Of a stretch of 64,000 nt of DNA, positions 23,315-33,580 are shown piece by piece. Origin of the DNA: Conchocele bisecta. Its lineage: Eukaryota; Mollusca; Bivalvia; Lucinida; Thyasiridae. A program made the position numbers and the translations under genes. The notes beneath the pieces were generated by a model, which was not told the DNA's origin, ran no database searches, and saw nothing but the letters and a program-made list of their open reading frames with translations. Each line of letters starts with the position of its first letter. The stretch's first letter is position 1. Where the stretch lies: contig CM055274.1 in the NCBI GenBank assembly GCA_029237695.1, positions 16,791,505-16,855,504 on the forward strand, written 5' to 3'.

Positions 23315-23380
23315 TTATACTGACCAATAAGCAGCTTGGTACCATTTCACATTTTCACTATGTATGTAATGGCATGTGCC

Positions 23381-23719
23381 CAGAGCTCCCGATAAGCTGC
23401 GTATTTGCTTAAATACCCAATTAAAATTGCCAAAAACCCAATTGAAATCAGAAATAGTGATTATCAAAAAGCAGTAAAATATTTGTGGTATTTTTATCAT
23501 GCTGCAGAAAACAATAATATTTTTCTTATTTTCCATGAAAACACATCTTGGAGACAATTCTAATGACATGCCAAGACATGTTTTCATTTCGAAGCAATAC
23601 TTGTTGTGTGTTGATGTGTAAACAGTAGTGTGATTTTATTTTACCCATTTAAAATTTTGAAATACCCAATTGCTTCAGAAATGACAATACTCATTACTAA
23701 TTCCTTATCTGGAGACCTG
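23381..23719. mobile_element. MITE H, second copy, opposite orientation
   Basis: It runs from CAGAGCTCCCGATAAGCTGC to CCTTATCTGGAGACCTG. It is inverted relative to the neighbour at 22920-23314, 66 bp away, so the pair could form a large hairpin. No clear target duplication. Confidence 0.6.
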
Positions 23720-24211
23720 CTGGCCATTGCAAATTGTGACGACCCTGATCAGACTGAAATATAACATGAAGCCGTTGGCCATCATACTTCGAGTTACACA
23801 GTAACATCACAGGTGGAAGACTCGGACCTACGACACAAACAAAAATGCCTATTAAAAAAATCCCATTACCCCACCCACTTGGTCTCGTACAGTACCATAT
23901 TCTATTTATAAAGGTGAGTATCAATATGGCTATTATAGAAAGAGCCCTCTCTTTTCCGGCTCGCACAAACACAATAAACATCGATTAAATGTATGACTTC
24001 TGTCTCTGGCAATCGATAAAGGTATTCGGTGTGTGAATATATTCACTTCAAATCACCGTTTCCAGCATTTATTCAGTTATTTGCATTGTGTATACCCCAT
24101 CCAAAGCGAAATTTGTGTGTACGAAAGAATCTCACACAGAATCGGAGGCCGTCCGGCGTGGATTATCGGTCATATTTGACCAATAACTGATCGCCAGCTC
24201 AAACTAAAGTC

Positions 24212-24566
24212 GTGCACCATGACCATATACATTAGCAACTCCAACCATACAAAGTTCGTCCAATTGTGATCGTTCACCGATCTAAAAAACACATATTTTC
24301 TACTTTCATTCATGATTCGCGTACTATCAGATTATGTCTTCCGGAATCCCGAAATAGGTTGAATGACGTCATCACAGTTTAGATTTAGCCAATCAGAGAT
24401 GTTCTTTACATAGACGCTTCCGGTTGTATTATGGAAGATGGTGCATTGACCCGGTTCCAGATAATGAACAAAATTAGACAAAAAAGTGTTTTTTAGATCG
24501 GTGAACGATCAGAATTGGACGAACGTTGTATGGTTGGAGTTTCTATTGTATATGGTCATGGTGCAT
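24212..24566. mobile_element. MITE with ~80 bp inverted arms
   Basis: The left arm (GTGCACCATGACCATATAC to GATCGTTCACCGATC) is mirrored at 24490-24566 (GATCGGTGAACGATC to CATGGTCATGGTGCA). A second copy of its left neighbourhood (GATCGCCAGCTCAAACTAA, GTGCACCATGACCAT) follows at 24590-24630, so insertion or duplication of the flank took place. No coding potential. Confidence 0.6.
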
Positions 24567-24626
24567 TAGTATCATATTTGGCCGATAGCTGATCGCCAGC
24601 TCAAACTAATGACGTGCACCATGACC

Positions 24627-24870
24627 ATTGAGGGAGAAATTTTAAATTTAAGGATAAATTTATTATTTTTATTATACTGAATTTATTACATTATCACAAA
24701 TTCAGTATAATAATTCTGCATACTTTTAATCATCAAATATATGCAGTCGTTAGTTCTATATGAAATATTGCATTTCGGGGAAAATAAATGATTACTCCCT
24801 CAAAGTATACTTTGCTAGATAAGTATAGTTTGCAATGTTGATGAAATTGGGTACAGAAATGGACATCAAC
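24627..24870. mobile_element. MITE C (partial)
   Basis: It contains TGAGGGAGAAATTTTAAATT, an inverted TTATTATACTGAATTTATT block and the conserved TTTTAATCATCAAATATATG to AAAGTATACTTTGC right part. Full-length copies at 33581-33894 and 58050-58350 show that this one lacks the outer left end. Confidence 0.6.
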
Positions 24871-25055
24871 GGTAGAGGTGATTCGAGGCTTGGAATAGAA
24901 AAGTAAAAAAAATAATAAAATTTGGTCAGCACCACTTCTCTGGTTTACTGTTGGACCGGCGGCAATTTTACCGGACAAGTCCGTCGGTCAGATGAGTTTC
25001 GCGGAGACTGCTATTAGGCATAGTCACCATACTCACATAGGTAACCTTGGCCAAC

Positions 25056-25300
25056 CTTTTATGCCCCCGCCACCCAATGGTGAGGGGGGCATATATAGTG
25101 TTACTGGCGTCGGCACGTCCCGTCCGGTACATCCCGCTCAGGTAAATTTCTTGCAATTTCTATTTCCTTTCCCATAGCTGCTTCATATATCACACATACA
25201 TTCCTCTGATGGTCCCTCTATCAAGCTTTGACAAATCCATGATCCTCGGGTCCCCGTTAAGCCCAAGGTTAAGGTCACATACTTACTGCATGTAGTGTCC
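25056..25300 (-). mobile_element. Truncated pearl-like element end
   Basis: The hairpin TATGCCCCCGCCACC..GGTGAGGGGGGCATA is followed by a GTCCCGTCCGG remnant of the microsatellite and about one core monomer (CATACATTCCTCTGATGG, CCCAAGGTTAAGGTCAC). It ends just before the exon acceptor at 25314. Confidence 0.55.
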
Positions 25301-25314
25301 TTTATATTTTGTAG

Positions 25315-25470
25315 TCGTCAAGTCCATTTTGGCCAAGCCAGACCATGATCTAGCAGAGCAGACATTAAATTTGGAGCCATATTTCACCAGTTTCCATGGC
25401 TACCTCGTCAAGAAGCTGTATCCGTATTCAGTGAAGCGCGATTCACCTCGGAAGACTAAGCAGCTGCTCG
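25315..25470 (+). CDS. PARP14-like gene, exon (end of RRM-like domain)
   Basis: The acceptor TATATTTTGTAG ends at 25314 and the donor CTCG|GTATGC follows 25470; entry and exit are both phase 1. The frame encodes VKSILAKPDHDLAEQTLNLE and then PYFTSFHGYLVKKLYPYSV. 'V..IL.KPDH.L....L.L.PYF' is the last helix and strand of the PARP14-type RRM and follows naturally from exon 22366-22617. Confidence 0.7.
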
Positions 25471-25473
25471 GTA

Positions 25474-25920
25474 TGCATGAACCACAGGTTGAAGTAACGG
25501 ACCGAGGTCTATAAATACATTAACCCTTAGAAGGCGGGAACCGAAAATAGTTGTCTGCTGTTAGTTCATATTTTGTCTTTTCTCTCAGTAAAAACATGGT
25601 TTGGCAGCATTTTAGAATCATTTCCATTGGACATGATTCTAAAGTGCTACCAAACCAAGTTTTTTATGAGAAAAATGGAAAATAAAAAATATTCAGCAGA
25701 CGACACAAATTAATTCATCATTGTAAGGGTTAAATATGCCTAAAAGCATCAATAAATGAAGAAAAAAAAGCTAAGTTTTTGTTTTTACTCCCTCCATATA
25801 GAGTATATGGAGGGAGTAAAAAAAAATATTTCACTTTTTTTTTCTTCATTTATTGATGCTTTTAGGCATATTTAATGTATTTATAGACCTCAGTCCGTTA
25901 CTTCAACCTGTGGCATGAAC
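25474..25920. mobile_element. Palindromic MITE J hosting a piggyBac-like insertion
   Basis: The left arm (CACAGGTTGAAGTAACGG to ATAAATACATTAA and AGCATCAATAAATGAAG) is mirrored on the right (CTTCATTTATTGATGC to CCGTTACTTCAACCTGTG) around an ACTCCCTCCATATAGAG centre. The left arm is split at TTAA by the element 25524-25729. The undisturbed sequence is visible in the right arm and at 58770. Confidence 0.7.
25524..25729. mobile_element. piggyBac-like MITE, TTAA duplication
   Basis: TTAA at 25520-25523 and 25730-25733 flanks ends starting CCCTTAGAA and finishing TTGTAAGGG. The centre is palindromic (ATGGTTTGGCAGCATTTTAG mirrored). TTAA plus CCCT ends are the piggyBac hallmark. The empty target is visible in the opposite arm of MITE J. 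Confidence 0.8.
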
Positions 25921-25985
25921 ATCTTGTTTTACACATGCACCGCCTGCACTAATCTTGCCAATAGTTATCAATTGTGTTCTTTCAG

Positions 25986-26140
25986 AATACTTAAACATCG
26001 TGCCTGAAATCAAGCAGATTGATGGGCTGAGCCTGAGCTGTGCTACAGCTCAGGCTCAGCCAATCAAACTGCTTCATTGCGAGTTGAGATTTCCAATACA
26101 TTTGTATATGCTGAGAAACGTGGACATATTGGCAAGTTTA
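25986..26140 (+). CDS. PARP14-like gene, next exon (3' end unresolved)
   Basis: The acceptor GTGTTCTTTCAG ends at 25985. With the phase-1 G from 25470 the first codon is glutamate, and the frame runs YLNIVPEIKQID and on to RNVDILASL before a stop at 26174. No strong donor is present; phase-1 candidates are CT|GTGCTA (26040) and CAA|GTTTAA (near 26137). The frame contains a 30 bp inverted duplication (26012-26074). The end coordinate given is the later candidate. Confidence 0.4.
26012..26074. repeat. 30 bp inverted duplication inside the candidate exon
   Basis: The left arm 26012-26041 and right arm 26045-26074 pair at 28 of 30 positions around GCT. The inner part is GAGCCTGAGCTGT/ACAGCTCAGGCTC. 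It keeps the reading frame open. Confidence 0.8.
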
Positions 26141-26314
26141 ACACAGGCGGCTGTGTACGGCCAACATGTTTACTAGTTATACATACATACATAAGCTATC
26201 TAGAACTCGACTTATTAAACTTTCTCAATATGTTCTCCAAATTTATCCTAGAAATCATTTAGTTTGATTGGCTGACACTGATCTAGCTATGCTGCTCTTT
26301 TCTTCATCTATTAA

Positions 26315-27308
26315 CCCTTTCACCCACACAGGACATAATTCAAACATTTACAAAAATATTGTGGATCCGGATGAGCCGTCTCATGATGATCTCATCAGTA
26401 TCTGCAGTATTTGCCAATATTTTAAATCAAAGTACTGAAAGTACTGAAATATGTTATCTCCACAAAAACTGATCACTTGTAGAACTAGTGACTGAAAGTT
26501 GCATATTTTCTCAATCATCCAGAGGCAAATGTACTGTGATTGTGCAAACCCATTCCTATCCATACGTATTCTCTAGAATAAATTAATGTTCGAAACTCCC
26601 AGAAAAACGTGTACAAAACTGGCGGCTAACTGGTCACTGCTACCTAACTGTGAGAACTAAAGATAATAGCTGCTGTATTCATATATGCACAAAATGTCTT
26701 GATTCATATTTTCCAGAATTTAACTGAGAAACTGAGCCCCAAACTGTGATAACTATAGAGAATAATATATGTAGAGTTTTAGATACAAAGCAAGACAGAC
26801 CAAAATGCCATTGGATAAGTTGGCACAGGGCACTATTTTCTTGGTGTACTCGCCGTTTATAGCAGAGCTCCAGTTAAGGTGCGTAATTTGACCAACTTGG
26901 GGTGAAATTTGTTTATTTCTTCATCAAAAATGGCAAGTTGGGAGTCCTTTAGAATCGTCTCATTGAGACGATTCTAAAGCACTCCCAACTTGCCATTTTT
27001 GATGGAGAAATAAGAAATTTACCTCCAAAATTACGCACCTTAACTGGAGCTCTGAATAGGCTATCTCAAGGGAGATAACATATAAACAAAGTTCTACTCA
27101 CCCCGTATGGGATAATGGAATTTTCCAAGAATCAGAATAGAACAGCCCATGTCAGATATTTAACCTTTAGAATGCTGGAAACAAAAATTGTTGTCTGCTG
27201 TTGTTCCATATTTTGTTATTTTTTTCTCAACAAAAACATGGTTTGAGAGCAAATAATCATCAGACGACAAAATTTAATTCAGCATTGCAAGGGTTAGACG
27301 TGAAAGGG
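26315..27308. mobile_element. piggyBac-like element, ~1 kb
   Basis: TTAA at 26311-26314 and 27309-27312 flanks CCCTTTCAC and GTGAAAGGG. The interior holds a hAT-like palindromic MITE (26872-27055) and part of the smaller piggyBac-like MITE family (27160-27296). No transposase frame. Confidence 0.6.
26872..27055. mobile_element. Palindromic MITE (CAGAGCTCCAGTTAAG ends)
   Basis: The left end CAGAGCTCCAGTTAAGGTGC and right end GCACCTTAACTGGAGCTCTG are exact inverses. The inner arms ATGGCAAGTTGGGAGT are mirrored around GTCTCATTGAGAC. It is related to MITE H by its terminal motif only. Confidence 0.7.
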
Positions 27309-27351
27309 TTAATGAAAAGTGGGTACTAGTACTGTGCCAACTGTATGGTAA

Positions 27352-27857
27352 CAGAGCTCCAGATAAGCTGCGTATTTGCTTAAATACCCAATTAAAACTG
27401 CCAAAAACCCAATTAAAATCAGAACTAGCGAGTATCAAAAAGCAGTAACAATTTTTTGGTACCTTTATCATGCTGCAGAAAACAATAAACAGACCACAAA
27501 TATATATTTTTCTTATTTTCCATGAAAACACATAGTATTTCATTAGAATTGTCTCCAAGGAGACAGTTCTAATGAAATGCCAAGACATGTTTTCATTTTG
27601 AAGCAAACTATTCAATAATTGCTGTCTGTTGATGTGTAAACAGTAGTGTGATTTTATTGTCGCGCCGCTTGCGGAAAGCGCGATATAGTCGGCACTTTGG
27701 CGTACGTACGTACGTGTGTCCGGTTAAAGTTTTTTGGTTCGAAGACATGCAGGCCGCGGCCATCTAGTTTTACCCAATTAACATTTTGAAATACCCAATT
27801 GCTTCAGAAACTATGGAGTGAAATTATTCAATTACTAATTCCTTTTCTGGAGCCCTG
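27352..27857. mobile_element. MITE H with a nested Helitron-like insertion
   Basis: It runs from CAGAGCTCCAGATAAGCTGC to TTTTCTGGAGCCCTG. The interior is as in the other copies, except that 111 bp (27657-27767) interrupts GTGATTTTA|TTTTACCCA. Confidence 0.75.
27657..27767 (+). mobile_element. Miniature Helitron-like insertion, empty site known
   Basis: It begins TTGTCGCGCCGCTTGCGG and ends in hairpin GGCCGCGGCC, AT and CTAG. Removing it restores exactly the GATTTTATTTTACCCA seen in sibling MITE H copies, so the target is A|T with no duplication. Target choice, lack of duplication, 3' hairpin and CTAG end are the Helitron signature. Longer relatives carry the same ends at 12510, 13457, 15015, 57870 and 60780. 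Confidence 0.8.
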
Positions 27858-27965
27858 TGGCAAGAATGATTATGTAAGAGTATATTACTTTTTTGGAATT
27901 TTAGAATTGTAGAAAAAAGTATAATAAGAACTCGGAACATATGAGAGAAGTCCTGTGATTTTGTA

Positions 27966-28725
27966 TAGGAATGAATGGCCTTTTTGTGGAATTTATTGGG
28001 GTATAAACTTGGAAAAGTCGCGGGAATACTGGACGAGGCCTTCCGGCCTCGTCCAGTATTCCCGCGACTTTCCCAAGTTTATATCCTTGATAAATTCCAC
28101 AAAAAGGCCATTCGTTCCTTATAATTCCAGCATTGGAAATAAATTCATCAAGAAAATGTGGTGGGTGTTGGGAGCACGCGATGGGTAATTTAACGATCGG
28201 GGTTCATCCTTACCGGAATCATGACTGGAGACCTGGTTTGGCCCTCACATACGTCTTTGGCATTTTGTATGTGACAGTTGAATCTGGTTATACCCCTTAT
28301 GTGAGTATTACGATATTCGTAATCCTATTTTAGGGGAAGGGGCCAAGTGGCTGGTGTGGTATGGACCTGACACCAGGTCGGGTTATTCTAATTTCAGGGC
28401 TGAATATATTGTTTCTCGATGTAAATATTCCGTTCTGATTTTGTGATTTTCCCCCCAATGCAGCAGGTTAAAATGGGATCGAACCCGTTTGCCCGGCCTA
28501 ACATGACCTTACCTGTTGATAGGCCGTTAAACACTAATAAACAAACAAACAAACAAACAAGAAAATGTGTTTATTTTCCGTTTTCTTAAGAATTATTTTA
28601 ACTGCGCCTCACGGTTACGGAAAGTAGTTCGGTGTGGGAGTTTACTGGGATATAAATTTTTTTTGGACAGAGACTTGCTACGGGCCAATCAAATGTTAGG
28701 GAATTGTGTAAATATTTTTGTGGAA
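27966..28725. mobile_element. Palindrome B plus MITE A, split by a SINE
   Basis: Palindrome B (27966-28120, GCCTTCCGGCC centre) is followed by MITE A in inverted orientation (TTATAATTCCAGC to TTGTGGAATTA). MITE A is split by the SINE 28159-28558. Confidence 0.75.
28159..28558 (+). mobile_element. SINE with AAGAAAATG target duplication
   Basis: AAGAAAATG occurs at 28150-28158 and 28559-28567, and the uninterrupted target is present in MITE A at 35020. The SINE has a B-box-like GGGTTCATCC, a body with TGTTGATAGGCCGTTAAAC and a CAAA-repeat tail. The same family is at 21003-21365. Confidence 0.8.
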
Positions 28726-28739
28726 TTATTGTGCAATAT

Positions 28740-28925
28740 TTCATGAAATACGTTTACAAAATTTAAGATATTTTCCGTAATGAATAAAGTTGATAAAATA
28801 TTTAGAGCAATTCCACATTTGCTATGAAAATTTTGTCGGCTTTCTGTCATTTACAGAACATACCGCAGTTGCTGTAAATATATTTCATGAAAGATCACAC
28901 ATTTTAGCGCACCTTTCGAAGAATG
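28740..28925. mobile_element. MITE G, partial
   Basis: It carries ATTTCATGAAATACGTTTAC and the inverted GTAAATATATTTCATGAAA block, without the outer CCATGTGATTTTGTACC end. Confidence 0.5.
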
Positions 28926-28929
28926 AAGT

Positions 28930-30370
28930 GCTTGTGGCATAACCCCGGTGTCATAGTCGGCGTCTGTCCGTCCGTCCGTCTTCAATCATTTGAAAACTTA
29001 ACGTGGAAAGTTTGTTATGATATTCTGTTTCCGTTCACCAAACCGTTTGATATTTCACACATGCCTTTCTCTAATGATTCTCTATCATGCTGTGATAAAT
29101 CCACGATGCTCAGACCCGTGGCTAACCCGAAGGTCTTAGTGCTTTCATAAACTTAACATTGGGGGAAATTTGTTTTAATTAGGGCTCCACCGAGAATCTG
29201 TCCGTCCGTTTATTTTTTGAAAGTTTTTGTAAGAGTTTCTGAAATCACCTATAATTTCTGTTTGCCTTCAGCTAATACCTTCATATTGCACACATGCTTT
29301 ACTTAGTAACTATATACCATTCCACATTAATACAATACTGATTGTCCGTCCGTCTGTCTGTTTATTTATTGGAAAGTTTTTGTAACATTTTCTCAAATCG
29401 CCTATAATTATACCCCCCGCAACGAGTTGGGGTGGGGGGGGTATACTGGAGTCAGGTTGTCCGTGCGTGCGTGCGTCCGTCACTAAACTTAACATCAGAG
29501 AAATATTGTTATAACTTCTATTTCCTTTATCTAAAGTACTTAATATTTCACACATGCATTCCTGTAAGGCTTTACTACCATGCTGTGCCAAATCCACGAC
29601 CATCCAAACCCCGCTGATCCCAAGGTCAATGTCAAATACTTAGTCTCTTTACAAAACTTAACATCAGAGAAATATTGTTATAACTTCTATTTCCTTCATC
29701 TAAAATGCTTAATATTTCACACATGCATTCCTGTAAGTCTACTACCATGCTGTGCCAACTCCACGACCGTCCAACCCCCGCTGATCCCAAGGTCAAGGTC
29801 AAATACTTGGTCTCTTTACAAAACTTAACATCAGAGAAATAAGTTAACGGTAACTTCTATTTCCTTAATTAAAAATTCTTAATATTTCACTCGTGCGTTC
29901 CTCTAAGGTTGTACTATCATGCTGTGACAAATCTACGACCGTCCAACCCTCGCTGATCCCAAGGTCAAGGTGACATACTTAGTCTCTTTACAAAACTTAA
30001 CATCAGAGAAATATGTTATAACTTCTATTTTTTTCATCGAAAATTCTTCATATTTCATGCATGCATTCCTCTAAGGCTCTACTATCATGCTGTGACAAAT
30101 CCCCGCTTATCTCGAGGTCAAGGTCACATACTTAGTCTCTTTACAAAACTTAACATCAAAGAAATCGGTTATAACTTCTATTTCCTTGCTTGCTCGGATC
30201 TGCTTCACATTTCACACACTCATTGCTCCAATGGACCTCTACCAACCTGTCACAAATTCACGTTTGTGCCGCCCCCGCTAAGCCCAGAGTCAAGGTCACA
30301 AGCCCACATACTTGGATTTTTTTTTTTACATATTTAGGGATACAAGGTCAAGGCCACAATCTTAGCACTT
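28930..30370 (-). mobile_element. Pearl-like array, inverted copies
   Basis: Three left-end pieces with GTCCGTCCGTC runs (28970, 29210, 29345) are followed by a full hairpin (TATACCCCCCGCAACGAG at 29411). Then come a GTCCGTGCGTGC run and about five core monomers of ~168 bp starting near 29480 (AAACTTAACATCAGAGAAAT). It is the reverse complement of the family at 1085-2446. Confidence 0.7.
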
Positions 30371-30384
30371 TTGCACGTGCATAT

Positions 30385-30600
30385 GAGACGCACCATGCGA
30401 TTTTGTACCTTCGGACATAAGCGTAATTTCATTAAATACGTTTACAAAATTTACAGTATTTTTCATAAATAAAGTCAAAAGTTGAAATTTTTTCAACTTT
30501 CGGCGCCATTTATGGAAAATATTGTAAATTTTATAACCGTATTTCCTGAAATTACGTAGATGTACAAAGGTAAAAAATCGTATGGCGTGTCTCATAAGTG
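30385..30600. mobile_element. MITE G, full palindrome
   Basis: ATGAGACGCACCATGCGATT at 30381 is mirrored by AATCGTATGGCGTGTCTCAT at 30576. The inner arms pair through AAATACGTTTAC and TTGAAATTTTTTCAA. About 215 bp; no target duplication assigned. Confidence 0.7.
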
Positions 30601-30907
30601 TGTCATTTCTTCATGACTTATAAACCACTTTACTGATTTTAGTAATATTTGGCCACAATGTCTGTCTGTCTAGGGATGGTACTTTGTTTTGTCTGAACAC
30701 CCAAGATCAAGGTCACTGAGGACTTGTGTTCATTTTTGTCATGACTGTTTTAACAGTCTCGGCCAATCAGTCTGTGTGATTTTGAGTACGAATTTGGAGA
30801 ACATGCTCAAAATGGTTTACAAGCACAGGCCGAGATATTAATTCCGCATCTATTCTGGTATTTGTCTGAATAGAATTTCTTTGCTGTACCAGATCATTTT
30901 GTTGTAG

Positions 30908-32342
30908 ATAAAAAAGCCAAACCAGAAGAAACGCCCATAAGAACAGATGGATCACATAAAGCAGCAGCTGGCTGTCAAGGTCACTCCAGAGAACATAGAA
31001 CTGACACTCCGTCCGTGTTTGTTGCCCAGGAACACACAGTCACTAACAACAATTCTACAATGGTGTATACAAACGATTTTGGTTCAGATAGTGATTGTGA
31101 TGCAACATCAGAGATTGAAAGAAAAACATTATCTCACGATGATGGTGCTGAAAAACAAGCAGCACATAGTGAGGATTTACTTTATACGTCACTTTCTGGA
31201 CTAAAAATATATTTCAATGAGGAAAAAGGAAAGCCAGTTGATGCGAAGCAATCTATACCAAGGGTTGCTCCAACAAGACAACAAGAGGAGCATGTTACGC
31301 AAATAAAATCTCCCGAAATGACATTTGAAAAATTTCAGAAACTTGCACCATTTGTGCCAGAGCACATTGGAAATCAGTTTGAAAATAGTAACAAGCTACA
31401 GTCCAATATTTCAACAGATGCACTTAGGTCTGAAAAAAATGCTCACCAAAAATCTGCCAAGTTTAATCATTCAAAAAGGAAAGAGGACAATGCCTCCCAA
31501 ATGGGTTTAGCTGATAACAAGGGTCTGAACCGCCGCGGGAAACCACATAAAAGGAGGGGAAATGGATCCCGGGACACACAGCAAAATGACCGAGGTCCTC
31601 ATTCAGTGGGATTCGACTGTGCAGATGGTGATACCGTTGAAACGGTTGAATTAAACTATAAAATGATACAACTGTTAAAGATTGGTGTATTTTGTAAAAA
31701 ACTTACGTCATGCAAGGCAAGACTTAATGAACGTGAATCGCATGTGATATTTTCTGGATCTCGGGAAGACATTAAATTTGGAAAAATACAAATGTACGAG
31801 ACACTCCAAAAGGTACACAACCATTCAGAAAACATGCCTCTGGAAATTGTATCTCTGCTTTCCAGACCTGAATGTAAAATATGTCTGAAAGAGCGGATGA
31901 TAAAGGACAAGATATATGCAGTTGTAGTGGCTGACGTTGAGTCGTCTTCCTTGCAGTCGTCGGCATTTTATTCCGATGTTGCAGTTAAAGCAATTGATTT
32001 TGTAAAAAATCAAATTTCTGCTGAGCATATTAAACTTCGTGAAGGTCAAATCTCCATGCTTAAGCTGAAAGAGTGGGAAGACTTGGTTGGCAGGTTAAAT
32101 TCAGGACTTGTGTATGTTGGCATCCAAAGCAATAATGAACAAAGTGAGAGCTTGAAAACTACTGAGCCAATAATTGTGATTAAAAGCCTGATCAGACATA
32201 ACATTAATAGTACAACTAGACAGTCAATAATAGAGTTTTTGAAGAGTCACACACCTAGGCAGCAGACAAAGTTTAGTCTGTGTGGAGCAGAAGCAAGGTG
32301 TTTCCAAGCAAAGTTTGAGATCGATCTACGAAGACACATAAG
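30908..32342 (+). CDS. PARP14-like gene, large exon
   Basis: The acceptor CATTTTGTTGTAG ends at 30907 (entry phase 1) and the donor ATAAG|GTACAG follows 32342 (exit phase 2). The 1435 nt frame is uninterrupted. The first ~200 residues are hydrophilic and probably disordered (QQEEHVTQIKS, RRGKPHKRRGNGSRD). The second half is folded in character, with ELNYKMIQLLKIGVFCKKL, HVIFSGSREDIKFGKIQ and later CLKERMIKDKIYAVVVAD. 'V.FSGS..DI..GK' followed by helices is the KH-like pattern found in tandem in PARP14. This is the longest clean frame in the window, which argues against a uniformly error-rich assembly. The donor lies two bases from a pogo-like terminal repeat. Confidence 0.7.
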
Positions 32343-32367
32343 GTACAGTAGAACCTCTCTAAACCAG
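32343..32367 (+). mobile_element. pogo-like terminal fragment at the splice donor
   Basis: After the intron's first G, TA plus CAGTAGAACCTCTCTAAACC is the left end of the pogo-like family at 15345 and 32787. The fragment stops where MITE C begins. It supplies intron positions 3 onward of the donor. Confidence 0.6.
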
Positions 32368-32655
32368 TAGCCTATTTCATCAAACTTGCAAAGTATACTT
32401 TTCTTCCATGAGGGAGAAATTTTCAATTTTAGAATAAATTTATTAATTTTTATTATACTGAATATATTACATTATCACAGCCATATTGGCTGTAATAATG
32501 TAATAAATTCTGTATAATAATTCTGCATACTTTTAATCATCAAATATATGCAGTCGTTAGTTCTATATGTAATGATGCATTTCAGGAAAAATAAATGATT
32601 ACTCCCTCAAAGTATACTTTGCTAGAAAAGTATACTTTGCAATGTTGGTGAAATA
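32366..32655. mobile_element. MITE C
   Basis: The left end (AGTAGCCTATTTCATCAAAC) and right end (TTGGTGAAATATGCTACAG) are inverted. The inner palindrome AACTGAATATATTACATTATC (approximate) is mirrored around CCATATTGG. Related to 33581-33894. Confidence 0.65.
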
Positions 32656-32786
32656 TGCTACAGACTCCCATACATCTATGTCTGCTTAATTGTATGTGTT
32701 TATTGTCATCTCTCACTGTTGATAACGTCTGTTCATGACCGCAAACCACATTATAGCTGTTTGGCGGTGTCCATATGCCTGATTTA

Positions 32787-32854
32787 CAGTGGAGCCTCTC
32801 TAAACCGACACCCTAGGGACCTCCAAGGGTGTCCAGTTTATAGAGGTTCCACAG
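32787..32854. mobile_element. 68 bp minimal pogo-like element
   Basis: TA flanks (32785-32786, 32855-32856) enclose CAGTGGAGCCTCTCTAAACC and its inverse GTTTATAGAGGTTCCACAG around CCTAGGGACC. It is essentially two terminal repeats with no interior. Confidence 0.65.
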
Positions 32855-32893
32855 TAGTAACTGCGTAGTAAATTTTTCCGGATATGTGTCTGT

Positions 32894-33019
32894 CAGGGAT
32901 TCCGCTGGCGATCGCCACTTTCGCAATTGGCGATAAAAATAAACAATTGGCGATATTCAAATTTTTAAAAAAAAAATTTGAAGTGGCGATTTATTTTACT
33001 TTCCCCGGCGGAATCCCTG
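32894..33019. mobile_element. hAT-like MITE, second copy
   Basis: The ends CAGGGATTCCGCTGG and CGGCGGAATCCCTG match 22207-22310. It sits at the outer edge of MITE K (33022). The direct TCTGT on both sides is only 5 bp, so the target duplication is uncertain. Confidence 0.65.
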
Positions 33020-33021
33020 TC

Positions 33022-33225
33022 TGTGACTGGAGAAATGGGGCTTATGGGATTTGTGACCAGTGTAGCTCCTGATTAAGCAGCACACTCCTGTAACCTGATC
33101 TATGTTGCTTGTTCAAAGCATGACATGTGCTTCATTGAATGAATGGCGAACAGTACAGGCTGATCTGGATCTACACTGGTCACAAAACCTGTAAGTGTAA
33201 TTTCTCCAGTCACAGTCAAAAGTCA
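33022..33225. mobile_element. MITE K copy
   Basis: Inverted ends TGTGACTGGAGAAATGGGG and TTTCTCCAGTCACAG, as at 17613-17862. Confidence 0.65.
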
Positions 33226-33303
33226 GTTTATGACACAGATAGGCTGTGAAATGATAATTTGATTAATTCTGATTTATTTTCTTTGATATTTAAGAGCTTT
33301 TAA

Positions 33304-33535
33304 CCCTTTCAACACCAAGTAATTTAATAGGATGTTCCATGCCAATGTTTCACGCTATTTCATTAATTTTGTTCATTCAAATTATCCCATTCTTCTAAAA
33401 GGGTAATCTGTACGACGTTTAAAATTATTAACAAACAGTGGAGATCCTGATGAGACGGCTCGTTACGAGCCGGCTCATCTGGATCTGCACTGTTTGCAAA
33501 CATTGTCTCTATAGAGGTCTGTGGTGTTGAAAGGG
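33304..33535. mobile_element. piggyBac-like MITE
   Basis: TTAA at 33300-33303 and 33536-33539 flanks CCCTTTCAACACCAAG and its inverse TGGTGTTGAAAGGG. The centre is GACGGCTCGTTACGAGCCGG, itself palindromic. Confidence 0.8.
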
Positions 33536-33580
33536 TTAAGTATAATGTCGTGTAAGTAAGGCTAGCTAGCATCATAAAAC

